64,000 nt of DNA, taken from NCBI RefSeq assembly GCF_000702945.1, contig NZ_JNLE01000003.1, forward strand, positions 2,093,501 to 2,157,500, in the 5' to 3' direction. Source of the stretch: Clostridium sp. KNHs205 (GTDB lineage: Bacteria > Bacillota > Clostridia > Lachnospirales > Lachnospiraceae). The position numbers were made by a program, and so were the translations under genes. Below the pieces are notes generated by a model. It worked only from the letters and a program-made list of their open reading frames with translations, searched no databases and was not told the DNA's origin. Numbering within the stretch: position 1 is the stretch's first letter; each line of letters begins with the position of its first letter. This document shows positions 51,916-59,593 of this stretch, piece after piece.

Positions 51916-53806
51916 GTGCGCCTGGCGGCGCACGTTTCTAATGGGTGAAAGTCCCTAGTCTGCCCTAGTAGTGGGAAAGACACAGCCAAGACCAAGGGTG
52001 TCGTGGGTGACTGCGAATCTGAAGGAAGGTGGAGGCAAATCTCTGGTCTGACGAACAGAAATCACATCAGGCTACAGTTAAGGATAAGACTGCAATACAA
52101 GTTAAAGTCCAATAACTACTCGGAATTAACTGTAGTAAATGTGGCAGATGGATGGAGAGAAAGAAACGTGTGGTACCCAGGGAGATCTCGTCAGCAAGTG
52201 AAAACAGAGTATGAAACTTGTAGTAACAACGAATGACGAGAAGTCAGCCGAGGTCATAGTACCATTTCAGTTGCAAATGATATGGGAAGGACTGAACTTT
52301 AGGAGGTACAAGCAATGAAAGTAACTGATAGTAGATTTAAGAACAGACAACTTCATATGGAAGACTATCTGCAAATGGTATCTGCGGAACAGAAAGAGGA
52401 TGCAGAAGTGTTCGACTACGGGAAGATTACTGAAAAGAGCGGTATCATCACAAACTATTGGATGAATAATCTCTTGGAATTGATTTTGCGAAAAGATAAC
52501 CTCAACAAGGCATATAAGCGAGTGAAATCAAATAAAGGAGCAGGTGGAACAGATGGAATGCAGGTGGATGAACTTCTGCCCTACTTAAAGGAAAACCAAG
52601 ACACCTTAATTCAAGAGATAAAGGGAGGCAGATTTAAGCCAAACCCAGTTCGAAGGGTAGAAATACCAAAAGAAACAAAAGGTGAGTTCAGAAAGCTTGG
52701 AGTTCCAACCGTGGTTGACCGAGTTATCCAACAAGCAATCATACAAGAACTAACGCCTATCTACGAGGAGCAGTTCTCAGAAAACAGTTTTGGTTTTCAG
52801 CCGAAAAAAGGTGCACATGATGCACTGAAACAATGCCAAAAGAATGTAAACGAAGGCTACGTATATGTGGTTGATATGGATTTGGAAAAGTTCTTTGATA
52901 CCGTATGCCAGAGTAAGCTGATTGAGGTATTGGGAAGAACCATCAAAGATGGCAGAGTTATCTCTTTGATACATAAATACCTCAATGCTGGAGTGATAAC
53001 AAAAGGGGTGTTTGAGAAAACAGAGGTCGGCATGCCACAAGGTGGACCATTAAGTCCATTGCTAAGTAATATCATGCTAAATGAGTTGGACAAGGAACTT
53101 GAAAGCAGAGGACATAGGTTTGTCCGATACGCAGATGATTGCATGATTTTCTGTAAAAGCAAAAAGAGTGCAGAAAGAACCTTGGAAAACATCATACCAT
53201 TCATTGAGAAAAGGCTATTTCTGAAAGTGAATAGGAAGAAAACGCAAGTCGCGCACATCAGTAAAGTTAAATATCTTGGATATACATTCTATAGATATAG
53301 AGGTAAATGCAGATTTAGAGTACATCCGAAATCCGTAACAAAGATGAAAGACGCAATACGAAATCTGACAGACCGAAACAATGGCATGAGCAACACAGCG
53401 AGAGAAGATAAATACCAACAGTTTGTGAGAGGATGGATAGAGTACTTTAAACTCGCAGATATGAAGAATCTTCTAAAAGGCATAGATGAATGGGCTAGAC
53501 GCAGAATACGAGCGGTCTATTGGAAACAGTGGAAGAAAATCAAGACAAAGTACAGAATGCTTAGAGCCATAGGATGTGAGCATTGGAGAGCCAAAGAACT
53601 TGCCTGTAGTAGAAAAGGGTACTGGCGCATGGCGCAAGTGCTGAACCAGATATTTTCTAATAAAATAATAGCCAAGCTAGGATATACATCCATGCTTGAC
53701 TATTATCTGATAGTTTATGAAAACTAAAGAACCGCCGTATACGGAACCGTACGTACGGTGGTGTGGGAGGTCGGTAGATAAAATAATTATCTACCTCCTA
53801 CCCGAT
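51916..53806 (+). mobile_element. Group II intron, class IIC-like
   Basis: Begins GTGCG at 51916 and ends in AT near 53806. The domain V hairpin is near 53728-53768 (AACCGCCGTATACGG side, ACGGTGG side) and domain VI (GGTAGATAA...TTATCTACC) follows. It lies immediately after an intrinsic terminator, the typical target of IIC introns. Length about 1.89 kb. Confidence 0.85.
52315..53727 (+). CDS. ltrA: Group II intron reverse transcriptase/maturase
   Basis: A 470-residue intron protein with RT motifs KGAGGTDGMQVDEL, MPQGGPLSPLLSNIML and YADD near residue 272, and a maturase X domain (YQQFVRGWIEYF). There is no HNH endonuclease, as expected for class C introns, which use single-stranded or terminator targets. 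AGGAGGTACAAGCA precedes the ATG. Confidence 0.94.
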   Translation: MKVTDSRFKNRQLHMEDYLQMVSAEQKEDAEVFDYGKITEKSGIITNYWMNNLLELILRKDNLNKAYKRVKSNKGAGGTDGMQVDELLPYLKENQDTLIQEIKGGRFKPNPVRRVEIPKETKGEFRKLGVPTVVDRVIQQAIIQELTPIYEEQFSENSFGFQPKKGAHDALKQCQKNVNEGYVYVVDMDLEKFFDTVCQSKLIEVLGRTIKDGRVISLIHKYLNAGVITKGVFEKTEVGMPQGGPLSPLLSNIMLNELDKELESRGHRFVRYADDCMIFCKSKKSAERTLENIIPFIEKRLFLKVNRKKTQVAHISKVKYLGYTFYRYRGKCRFRVHPKSVTKMKDAIRNLTDRNNGMSNTAREDKYQQFVRGWIEYFKLADMKNLLKGIDEWARRRIRAVYWKQWKKIKTKYRMLRAIGCEHWRAKELACSRKGYWRMAQVLNQIFSNKIIAKLGYTSMLDYYLIVYEN

Positions 53807-53959
53807 TTCGACAATAAAACTGATACAGCGACCAGATGTTCCAATATTAGGCGATTTTCTAGTCGCACTATATATAAGCACGTCGAAACCTCGTTGCCGA
53901 TCCCCTCCGCTTGTTCTTCATTTTTTGATTTCAAACATCACGAAATGGAGGACAAGCCT

Positions 53960-54409
53960 ATGGCTTTATACAGAAAGGGAATTAATTACCGGGCAAAATA
54001 TCCGGATGCAAGCGATGCTGTTATTGAGGTATTAGAAAAAAGTGACCGCAAAATGGAATACCAACAGTACGATTTGAAGGTAGAGCGCTATCATGTGGAT
54101 TGCGCACACCTTACAATCAGTTGCACTCCTAGCCGGGAAGATTCTTACGAACGGCTGCTGGAGGAAAATCGTCAATTCGCATCAGATGCAGAAAGTGTGG
54201 AGGATGCTGCAGTAAAAGCGGTATTAATTGAAAAAATGCTATCCAGTGTGAAGTTGCTCATACCGGAGGAACAGAAACTGATCGCAGAACTGTTTTTCGA
54301 GGGGAAAAGTGAGCATCAGTTGGCAGCAGAAACAGGTATTCCACGTATGACAATTCACAACCGTAAAAGACGAATACTGGCTCACCTGAAAAAACTTATA
54401 GAAAAGTAA
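53960..54409 (+). CDS. Sigma-70 region 4-like regulator
   Basis: A 149-residue protein; the C-terminal 60 residues form a region-4-like HTH (LLIPEEQKLIAELFFEGKSE, then LAAETGIPRMTIHNRKRRIL). Similar sigma-like proteins precede the recombinase region of many Tn916/Tn1549 elements. The ATG at 53960 follows ATGGAGGACAAGCCT; the open frame upstream runs back into the intron and is not coding. It is the first backbone gene after the cargo. Confidence 0.8.
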   Translation: MALYRKGINYRAKYPDASDAVIEVLEKSDRKMEYQQYDLKVERYHVDCAHLTISCTPSREDSYERLLEENRQFASDAESVEDAAVKAVLIEKMLSSVKLLIPEEQKLIAELFFEGKSEHQLAAETGIPRMTIHNRKRRILAHLKKLIEK

Positions 54410-54423
54410 AAATAATTTGGTCC

Positions 54424-54463
54424 AACCCCCTCACTCAACGTGGAAGTAAGTGAGGGGGTTTTT
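54424..54463 (+). terminator. Terminator of the sigma-like gene
   Basis: AACCCCCTCACT pairs with AGTGAGGGGGTT, loop of 13 nt, followed by TTTTTT. Confidence 0.88.
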
Positions 54464-54483
54464 TCTATTCTCCCTTTTGCTCC

Positions 54484-54787
54484 TTGAAAATTTCATATCC
54501 GGCAGCATCAATACATGATCTGTCCAGCCGTGTGAAAAGCGGCAGCGACCTTGACGGGTGCGCCAAAACTGCCTGCGGATTGGGTAAGGTGGTATTATAT
54601 ATACCACTTTATCCGTTCGTCGAACCGATGGCATCGAAGGTGACGAGCGAGAACGCCCGGTCATAAAACAGCTTATGGTGAGCTGTATCGCAATGAAATG
54701 GACAGTGCTAACGCTACTTCCGCCCAGCCACAGACATCGCAATGGGGGCGGCTCGCAGAGATCCTGGGAGAGGTGAAATTCCTATGA
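54484..54787 (+). pseudogene. Probable coding remnant, frameshifted
   Basis: Two overlapping open segments in different frames, 54484-54666 and 54644-54787, can be read as one broken protein. The second encodes LYRNEMDSANATSAQPQTSQ and then WGRLAEILGEVKFL before its stop. Neither has a ribosome site. I do not recognise the family. The rest of 54410-54975 holds only a terminator and a leader hairpin. Confidence 0.35.
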
Positions 54788-54900
54788 GGCCCGCTTAACC
54801 GGCAGGCCGTTGCTGTTGCCGCCCTAGCTTCGGGAAGTAGTGTCAAATAGAAGCGTAGAACCAAAATGAAGAACAAGCAAAATATCTCATTTTAGAGACC

Positions 54901-54930
54901 ATGCGGCGGGACAGTTATGCCCCGCCGCAT
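54901..54930 (+). promoter_or_regulatory. Leader hairpin copy 1
   Basis: ATGCGGCGGG, 10-nt loop, CCCGCCGCAT: a perfect 10-bp stem, 46 bp before the resolvase-like gene. A second hairpin at 58854-58889 has the same outer stem with paired changes and similar flanks (TTAGA before, CCTGTGA after). No T-run follows. Confidence 0.7.
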
Positions 54931-54975
54931 TCCTGTGAAATGAAATCGATCAAACTTTAAAGGAGGTTTTTGATA

Positions 54976-55362
54976 ATGGAACAGAAAAAAAGAGGATGGC
55001 TGTATTGCCGTATCGATGCGCCGGAGGATACGCATGGCACATTAAAGGAACAGCAAAAGGAACTCTGGGACTATGCCGAGCAGCTTGGCTTGGAGGTTGC
55101 CGGTGCATCGCAGGATATTGGAAGTGGTTTGACTCTTGACAGACCTGGACTTAACGTCTTGAAAACTGCCGCCGCAGAAGGGCGAATGGATATTGTGCTG
55201 GTAAAAAGTCTATCTAGTATCGGACGAAATATGGAACAGACATTGGAGCTATCTCAACAGATCAATCAGATGGGGATCACCCTATGCTCCCCTCTTGAAG
55301 GAGAAATCCAACTTTCATCTGATACGCCGCTTTCCCCGGAACCGTTTTTGCATCTGAGCTAG
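54976..55362 (+). CDS. Degenerate serine-resolvase domain protein
   Basis: A 128-residue stand-alone resolvase N-terminal domain. The usual YCRVS motif reads YCRID (Asp14 in place of the catalytic Ser) and the later KSVSRFARN-type motif reads KSLSSIGRN, losing one catalytic Arg. It has no DNA-binding C-terminus. It is therefore unlikely to recombine DNA and may act as a partner or regulator of the recombinases downstream. The ATG at 54976 follows AAAGGAGGTTTTTGATA. Confidence 0.8.
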   Translation: MEQKKRGWLYCRIDAPEDTHGTLKEQQKELWDYAEQLGLEVAGASQDIGSGLTLDRPGLNVLKTAAAEGRMDIVLVKSLSSIGRNMEQTLELSQQINQMGITLCSPLEGEIQLSSDTPLSPEPFLHLS

Positions 55363-55422
55363 GGCATTCATACGATGTTCTGGATGCTGCTCATGAAATA
55401 AACCATCGAAAGGAGAGTTGTT

Positions 55423-55794
55423 ATGACTAACGAAGAAATAGGTAAGATGTTTGAAAACAACAATGTAGTCAGGGGATACGTCTATCCATATGAAGGAGGT
55501 CGAAGTGAATATTGGTTTGAGAATTCGCCCTCCAACATTGCCAACTTTATTATGCAGCATAGGGATGCGAAAGAAATTATTGTCACCGATACCGTAGACA
55601 GAAAAATATTAAACACCATTGGCGAATTTATCGACCGCTGCCCGGATCAAGGGCTCCTGCAGCAGATTCTGCCGCACCTGGTTCCGATACAGATGGGAGA
55701 GGCTGAGCCACAAGAGATTCCCGTTGCGACAGATGCAGAGGTAGAGGAATACTTCGAAATGCGTGATGAGCCAAAGATGGGGCTTGAGCTATGA
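55423..55794 (+). CDS. ICE accessory protein, paralogue of 58937
   Basis: A 123-residue acidic protein of unknown function. The core YWFENSPSNIANFIMQHRDA matches YYFENTPENIASFIRAHQES in the protein encoded at 58937. Both start with a short helical segment and a VVxGxVxxxxG strand. It ends in PKMGLEL, one of the alternating hydrophobic tails. It is downstream of the degenerate resolvase gene in the same direction. Confidence 0.68.
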   Translation: MTNEEIGKMFENNNVVRGYVYPYEGGRSEYWFENSPSNIANFIMQHRDAKEIIVTDTVDRKILNTIGEFIDRCPDQGLLQQILPHLVPIQMGEAEPQEIPVATDAEVEEYFEMRDEPKMGLEL

Positions 55795-55827
55795 CAACCA
55801 TAATGTCATTTGTCTGGAGGGAACCAA

Positions 55828-56634
55828 ATGAGCGTAAACGCCATAAAAGAACAATACGAACATGTCGAACTATTCGGGAAGCCAGCGCTTTTCACTGATT
55901 CCCGGATTGATCGGAGTACGGTACCAGAGGGCTTTCACTGCTACGATCTTCAGGGGTCTGACTATGATCCCGGAAAGCCCATTATAGTGGAGGATCATGT
56001 TGTCGTAAATCATGCCGGTACGATACTCACATCAGAACCGGTTAACATGCCCAAGGAGGGCCGCCGCAGGCTGAACGGAAAGCTGAATTTTCTTGGTGAA
56101 TGTTTGAGTCTTGAAGGCTTCTGTGAAGAACACGCAATCACCCTTGCACCGGAGACTTGCAAATATGCCCTGCGTCCTGCATTAGCAGAGCAAGCAGAGC
56201 TTTTTTATGCTCTTCCCAAGGAGCAGGATACTATGCTTGGAACAGTAGGGCATCTGCGTATCGATTTTGGCGGCAATGGACATGAGTTCTGGCACACCTG
56301 GTGGCCGCGTGATTATGAGAAGTATCATGGTTCCGCCTTTGAAATGGAGTTAAAGGCAGTCGTGGATGAACTGCGGGAAAAGGGGCCTCTTGAAAGTCTG
56401 GGAGCAATGTCGAGTTACTGCAATGCTCATGGCGGAGAGATTACAGGAGGATGGCAGCAGAACTATGGATACATCGTAGAAACAGAGAACTACCGTTACT
56501 GTTTACGTTGTAATCCGGCCCCCGGAGATTATCAGGCGTACTTGACTGTTTTCGATCTGCGGGTACAGCAGCTGAATATGGCTGAGAATGACATGCCCGA
56601 TCAGGGCATGGGGATGGGAGGAATAAAGCTATGA
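55828..56634 (+). CDS. LPD28-like domain protein
   Basis: A 268-residue protein whose first 75 residues (IKEQYEHVELFGKPALFTDS, then VPEGFHCYDLQGSDYDPG) resemble LPD28, a domain of large polyvalent proteins of mobile elements. The middle region has a His/Trp-rich segment GHEFWHTWWPRDYEKYHG. The start at 55828 follows GGAGGGAACCAA. The C-terminus is GMGMGGIKL, a Met-rich tail. It overlaps the next gene by ATGA. Confidence 0.72.
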   Translation: MSVNAIKEQYEHVELFGKPALFTDSRIDRSTVPEGFHCYDLQGSDYDPGKPIIVEDHVVVNHAGTILTSEPVNMPKEGRRRLNGKLNFLGECLSLEGFCEEHAITLAPETCKYALRPALAEQAELFYALPKEQDTMLGTVGHLRIDFGGNGHEFWHTWWPRDYEKYHGSAFEMELKAVVDELREKGPLESLGAMSSYCNAHGGEITGGWQQNYGYIVETENYRYCLRCNPAPGDYQAYLTVFDLRVQQLNMAENDMPDQGMGMGGIKL

Positions 56635-57368
56635 ACTATAATCCGTCACTTATAAAATTTATGAGGGAGAAATACCCGCCAGGAACACGAATCCGGCTTG
56701 AAAGCATGAACGATCCCTTTGCGCCGGTTCCGCCCGGTACGGAGGGCACGGTTGATCTTGTTGACGATGCTTGTGGGATACACATGAAATGGGACAACGG
56801 CCGTACCCTGGCGCTAATTCCTGGGCAAGACAGTTTTACGGTTATTCCTCAGCCATTTCATACACTCAAGCTTTATATGCCATTGGCAGTTAATCTTTAT
56901 GAGCGTGATGAATACGGAAGCTTGGACGATGAACCCATAGAGCTTGGCGACCGTGAGGTTCTGGAGTACGAGGACAGCATCTTTTCTGCTATTCTTCGTG
57001 AACGAAGGCCAGACGAATCGGAGCGGGGGCTCATGCAGTACTATGGAAAAAATGACACTCTGAACCAGAAAGTACAGTCCTATGTGTTTACTGTGGAGAA
57101 GGTAAACGGCAGTCTCATGGGTATGGCAGAATGCCGTATTCAAGGTGAGCTGACTGACAACGAGCTTGAGATGCTGAAGGACACCATCAGTGGTCAGGCT
57201 TCCGATGGCTTTGGGGAAGGCTTTGAACAGCGTTACATTAAAATTCCAGATGGTGAGATTTGTGTCAGCCTTTGGAGCAGTGAAAAAAGCTGGAAAATCC
57301 AGACGCAGGATGAGCTGGAACAGCAGGGTCAACAGATGGGCGGAATGACGATGGGAGGGATGAGCTAA
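56631..57368 (+). CDS. DUF4314-like protein
   Basis: A 245-residue protein. Residues 10-75 form a small beta-rich DUF4314-like domain (KYPPGTRIRLESMNDPFAPV, then GTEGTVDLVDDACGIHMKWD). The rest is an acidic domain of unknown function. It overlaps the genes on both sides (ATGA at 56631, and 1 bp at 57368), so the three are translationally coupled. The end is MGGMTMGGMS, again Met-rich. Confidence 0.72.
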   Translation: MNYNPSLIKFMREKYPPGTRIRLESMNDPFAPVPPGTEGTVDLVDDACGIHMKWDNGRTLALIPGQDSFTVIPQPFHTLKLYMPLAVNLYERDEYGSLDDEPIELGDREVLEYEDSIFSAILRERRPDESERGLMQYYGKNDTLNQKVQSYVFTVEKVNGSLMGMAECRIQGELTDNELEMLKDTISGQASDGFGEGFEQRYIKIPDGEICVSLWSSEKSWKIQTQDELEQQGQQMGGMTMGGMS

Positions 57369-58135
57369 TGCCAAATCATGTAACCAATATTTTGCGGGTA
57401 TCCGGTGATCCCGCACAGGTGAAGGCCATGTTTGAGGCCATTCAAAGTGATGAAATCGGCCTTGGCAGTATTGACTTTAATAAAGTGCTTCCTATGCCAT
57501 CCTCTCTGGATATGGATTATGGCAGCCGGGCAGAGCGTGGGATGAAGCTTTATCGGGACTTTACTGCTGAAAGTACTGCGCTTGCAATGGCAAATGTGGT
57601 AAAACCGGATGCTGACCATGAAAACCGTGTTGCTGCGTTAGTAAAAAAATATGAAGCACTGACCAAAGACGATCCCCAGCTGCTGAAGCTGGGAGAACAG
57701 TGCTGCAACAATATAAAAAACTATGGTCACCCCTCATGGTATCAGTGGTCAGTTTCCAATTGGGGAACCAAGTGGAATAGCTATGGCTACGATAAGCTGG
57801 CAACTCCGAGGAAGTTTGATGGTGAGCACATCGAGTTTCAAACAGCATGGAGCCGTGCAGAGCCTGTCATCAGTAGGCTTGCCAAGCAGTATCCTGATCT
57901 TACCTTCGAGTATCTGTGGGCGGACGAGGACTTTGGACATAACACAGGAAAAAAAGAGTTCCAAAACGGAGAGGAAACATTCAGCGATATTCCCCATGGA
58001 GGGTCAAAGGAGGCTCTTGAGCTGGCAGCGGAGATACACGGTGTGGATTTGTCGGAGATGGGCTACCAGTATAATGAGAAATCCGGTACATACGAGTACC
58101 ACAGTCAAAGTGAGTCAATGGAAATGGAATTGTAG
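57368..58135 (+). CDS. Api92-like ferredoxin-fold domain protein
   Basis: A 255-residue protein starting MPNHVTNILRVSGDPAQVKA, the mark of the Api92/YubB-like family with a ferredoxin-like fold, found on phages and plasmids. The middle SWYQWSVSNWGTKWNSYG is the conserved Trp-rich core. Function is unknown. It ends in SESMEMEL, one of the clearest shared tails. Confidence 0.78.
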   Translation: MPNHVTNILRVSGDPAQVKAMFEAIQSDEIGLGSIDFNKVLPMPSSLDMDYGSRAERGMKLYRDFTAESTALAMANVVKPDADHENRVAALVKKYEALTKDDPQLLKLGEQCCNNIKNYGHPSWYQWSVSNWGTKWNSYGYDKLATPRKFDGEHIEFQTAWSRAEPVISRLAKQYPDLTFEYLWADEDFGHNTGKKEFQNGEETFSDIPHGGSKEALELAAEIHGVDLSEMGYQYNEKSGTYEYHSQSESMEMEL

Positions 58136-58176
58136 CCTTATATCCCCTTTTAAACTAATTGGAGGTGAATTGTAGA

Positions 58177-58767
58177 ATGGAAAACCCGGATTTACAGGCA
58201 GTCTATATAGAACGGCTGAATGCACTGCTGCCCACGTTGGATTTTAAGGAGCTGGATCGCTCCTGCAATACCCAGGACAACATGTATGCCAAGGAAGCCC
58301 TGAAGAAAATGCACGATTTATTTATAGAAGTTTACGGAACAGATGATCTGGATTACGGCGGTTATGAGTTTGTCGATGTACCGGCTGTTATAGTGGGACG
58401 TAACACAGGGCATATGGGACTTGGAATCGTGGCGCTTGACCTGCAATCCTCCGGGGAGCATTACGGTACCTTTTTTCTGACGCCAAAGGGTATCATTGAT
58501 CAGGGATTTGATGAAATGAAGCCTGCAGATACCAAATATCTGGCTGACACTTATGTTCCCTACGATTACTGGTACACCGTATATATCCAGCGGGATCATC
58601 ATGTGGATTTTGAGCATATTCCCGAAAAGGTGGTGGAAATGCTGGAAGCCTGTCAGCCTGGACAGCAGGAAAAGATGACCCAGGAAGCTTCGAAGCCGCA
58701 GGGTAATGAGCAAACCGCCGATTCTGAACAGGAAAATGCGTGTGAATCGCCTTCAATGGAAATGTAG
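58177..58767 (+). CDS. ICE accessory protein of unknown function with Met tail
   Basis: A 196-residue soluble acidic protein. A conserved-looking domain covers residues 1-155 (GHMGLGIVALDLQSSGEHYG near the middle) and is followed by a Gln/Glu-rich linker ending in SPSMEM. I recognise no family. The ATG at 58177 follows GGAGGTGAATTGTAGA. Confidence 0.65.
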   Translation: MENPDLQAVYIERLNALLPTLDFKELDRSCNTQDNMYAKEALKKMHDLFIEVYGTDDLDYGGYEFVDVPAVIVGRNTGHMGLGIVALDLQSSGEHYGTFFLTPKGIIDQGFDEMKPADTKYLADTYVPYDYWYTVYIQRDHHVDFEHIPEKVVEMLEACQPGQQEKMTQEASKPQGNEQTADSEQENACESPSMEM

Positions 58768-58853
58768 AGTGCATATCCCCTCTTTTCTTCACTTGAAGTG
58801 GATCATATATATTATAAGTCTGTGTGAACAGCGTACTTTTTATCTTAGAAACT

Positions 58854-58889
58854 ATGCGGCAGAACCGGATTTCCATTTTTCTGCCGCAT
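58854..58889 (+). promoter_or_regulatory. Leader hairpin copy 2
   Basis: ATGCGGCAGA, 16-nt loop, TCTGCCGCAT: a perfect 10-bp stem, 48 bp before the gene at 58937. Compared with copy 1, two stem pairs change from G-C to A-T on both strands, keeping the pairing. Confidence 0.7.
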
Positions 58890-58936
58890 CCTTGTGAGAT
58901 AAATCATCAATTAAGAAAAAGAAAAGGAGGAACTGT

Positions 58937-59317
58937 ATGAGTAATCATTCTTTAAACGATTTGCTGGAAAAGGATTTGGTGGTGGGCTGTGTCTGCAATA
59001 GCAATGGTTCAAACAAAACCTATTATTTTGAAAACACCCCGGAAAATATTGCGAGCTTTATTAGGGCGCATCAGGAAAGTACGAATCAACTGCTTCTGAC
59101 CAGTCTGTCAGACCGTCTTATTTTAAGTACCCTTGGAAGTAGCATCAGCCATTGTCCCAATCAGAAACTGCTGCAGAAGGTACAAAAGGAGCTGTGTTCA
59201 CTGCAGAAAGGAGAAGGCTCCCCGGCTCCCCTGGTAGTTGCCAGCGAGAAAGAATTTCAAAGACTTTTATATGAAGAGGATCAGAGAGTAACGGCTGCTG
59301 AGCTGCGGATGCTTTAG
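58937..59317 (+). CDS. ICE accessory protein, paralogue of 55423
   Basis: A 126-residue protein that shares its core (YYFENTPENIASFI, then LSDRLILSTLGSSISHCPNQ) with the protein at 55423. The function is unknown. It lies behind the second leader hairpin, and the two genes of this pair both lie close to recombinase-type genes. It ends in ELRML. AAAGGAGGAACTGT precedes the start. Confidence 0.65.
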   Translation: MSNHSLNDLLEKDLVVGCVCNSNGSNKTYYFENTPENIASFIRAHQESTNQLLLTSLSDRLILSTLGSSISHCPNQKLLQKVQKELCSLQKGEGSPAPLVVASEKEFQRLLYEEDQRVTAAELRML

Positions 59318-59353
59318 GTGGGGGGCAGATATGTAGGAACAGGAGGAAATGCC

Positions 59354-59515
59354 ATGGAAAACAAAAAGGAAGCAAGAGAAATGCAATATAAGCTATCGGT
59401 AAAATTGCTGGATATTATGGTGAATAGCGGCTTTTTACTGCCAGAGGAGTATGAAAAAATTGATGCACTGAACCGGGAAACATTTTCTCCGGAGTTGGCT
59501 GAAGTATATGCGTAA
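59354..59515 (+). CDS. Small SHOCT-like protein before the recombinases
   Basis: A 53-residue protein with a helical hairpin like short C-terminal (SHOCT) domains: LSVKLLDIMVNSGFLLPEEY, then ETFSPELAEVYA. Such small genes commonly stand just before large serine recombinases in clostridial elements. The ATG at 59354 follows ACAGGAGGAAATGCC. A role as recombination partner is possible but not shown. Confidence 0.65.
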   Translation: MENKKEAREMQYKLSVKLLDIMVNSGFLLPEEYEKIDALNRETFSPELAEVYA

Positions 59516-59593
59516 AAACACTAGCTATATATGAAAAGGTGTGGTAATGTGTGTTGCTAACAGGAGAAGAATCTTCTGGGAAAGGAGAAGCAT

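Noticed and set aside
53717-53959. Upstream extension of the sigma-like gene
   Set aside because: It consists of intron domains V and VI and untranslated leader; the ATG at 53960 has the ribosome site.
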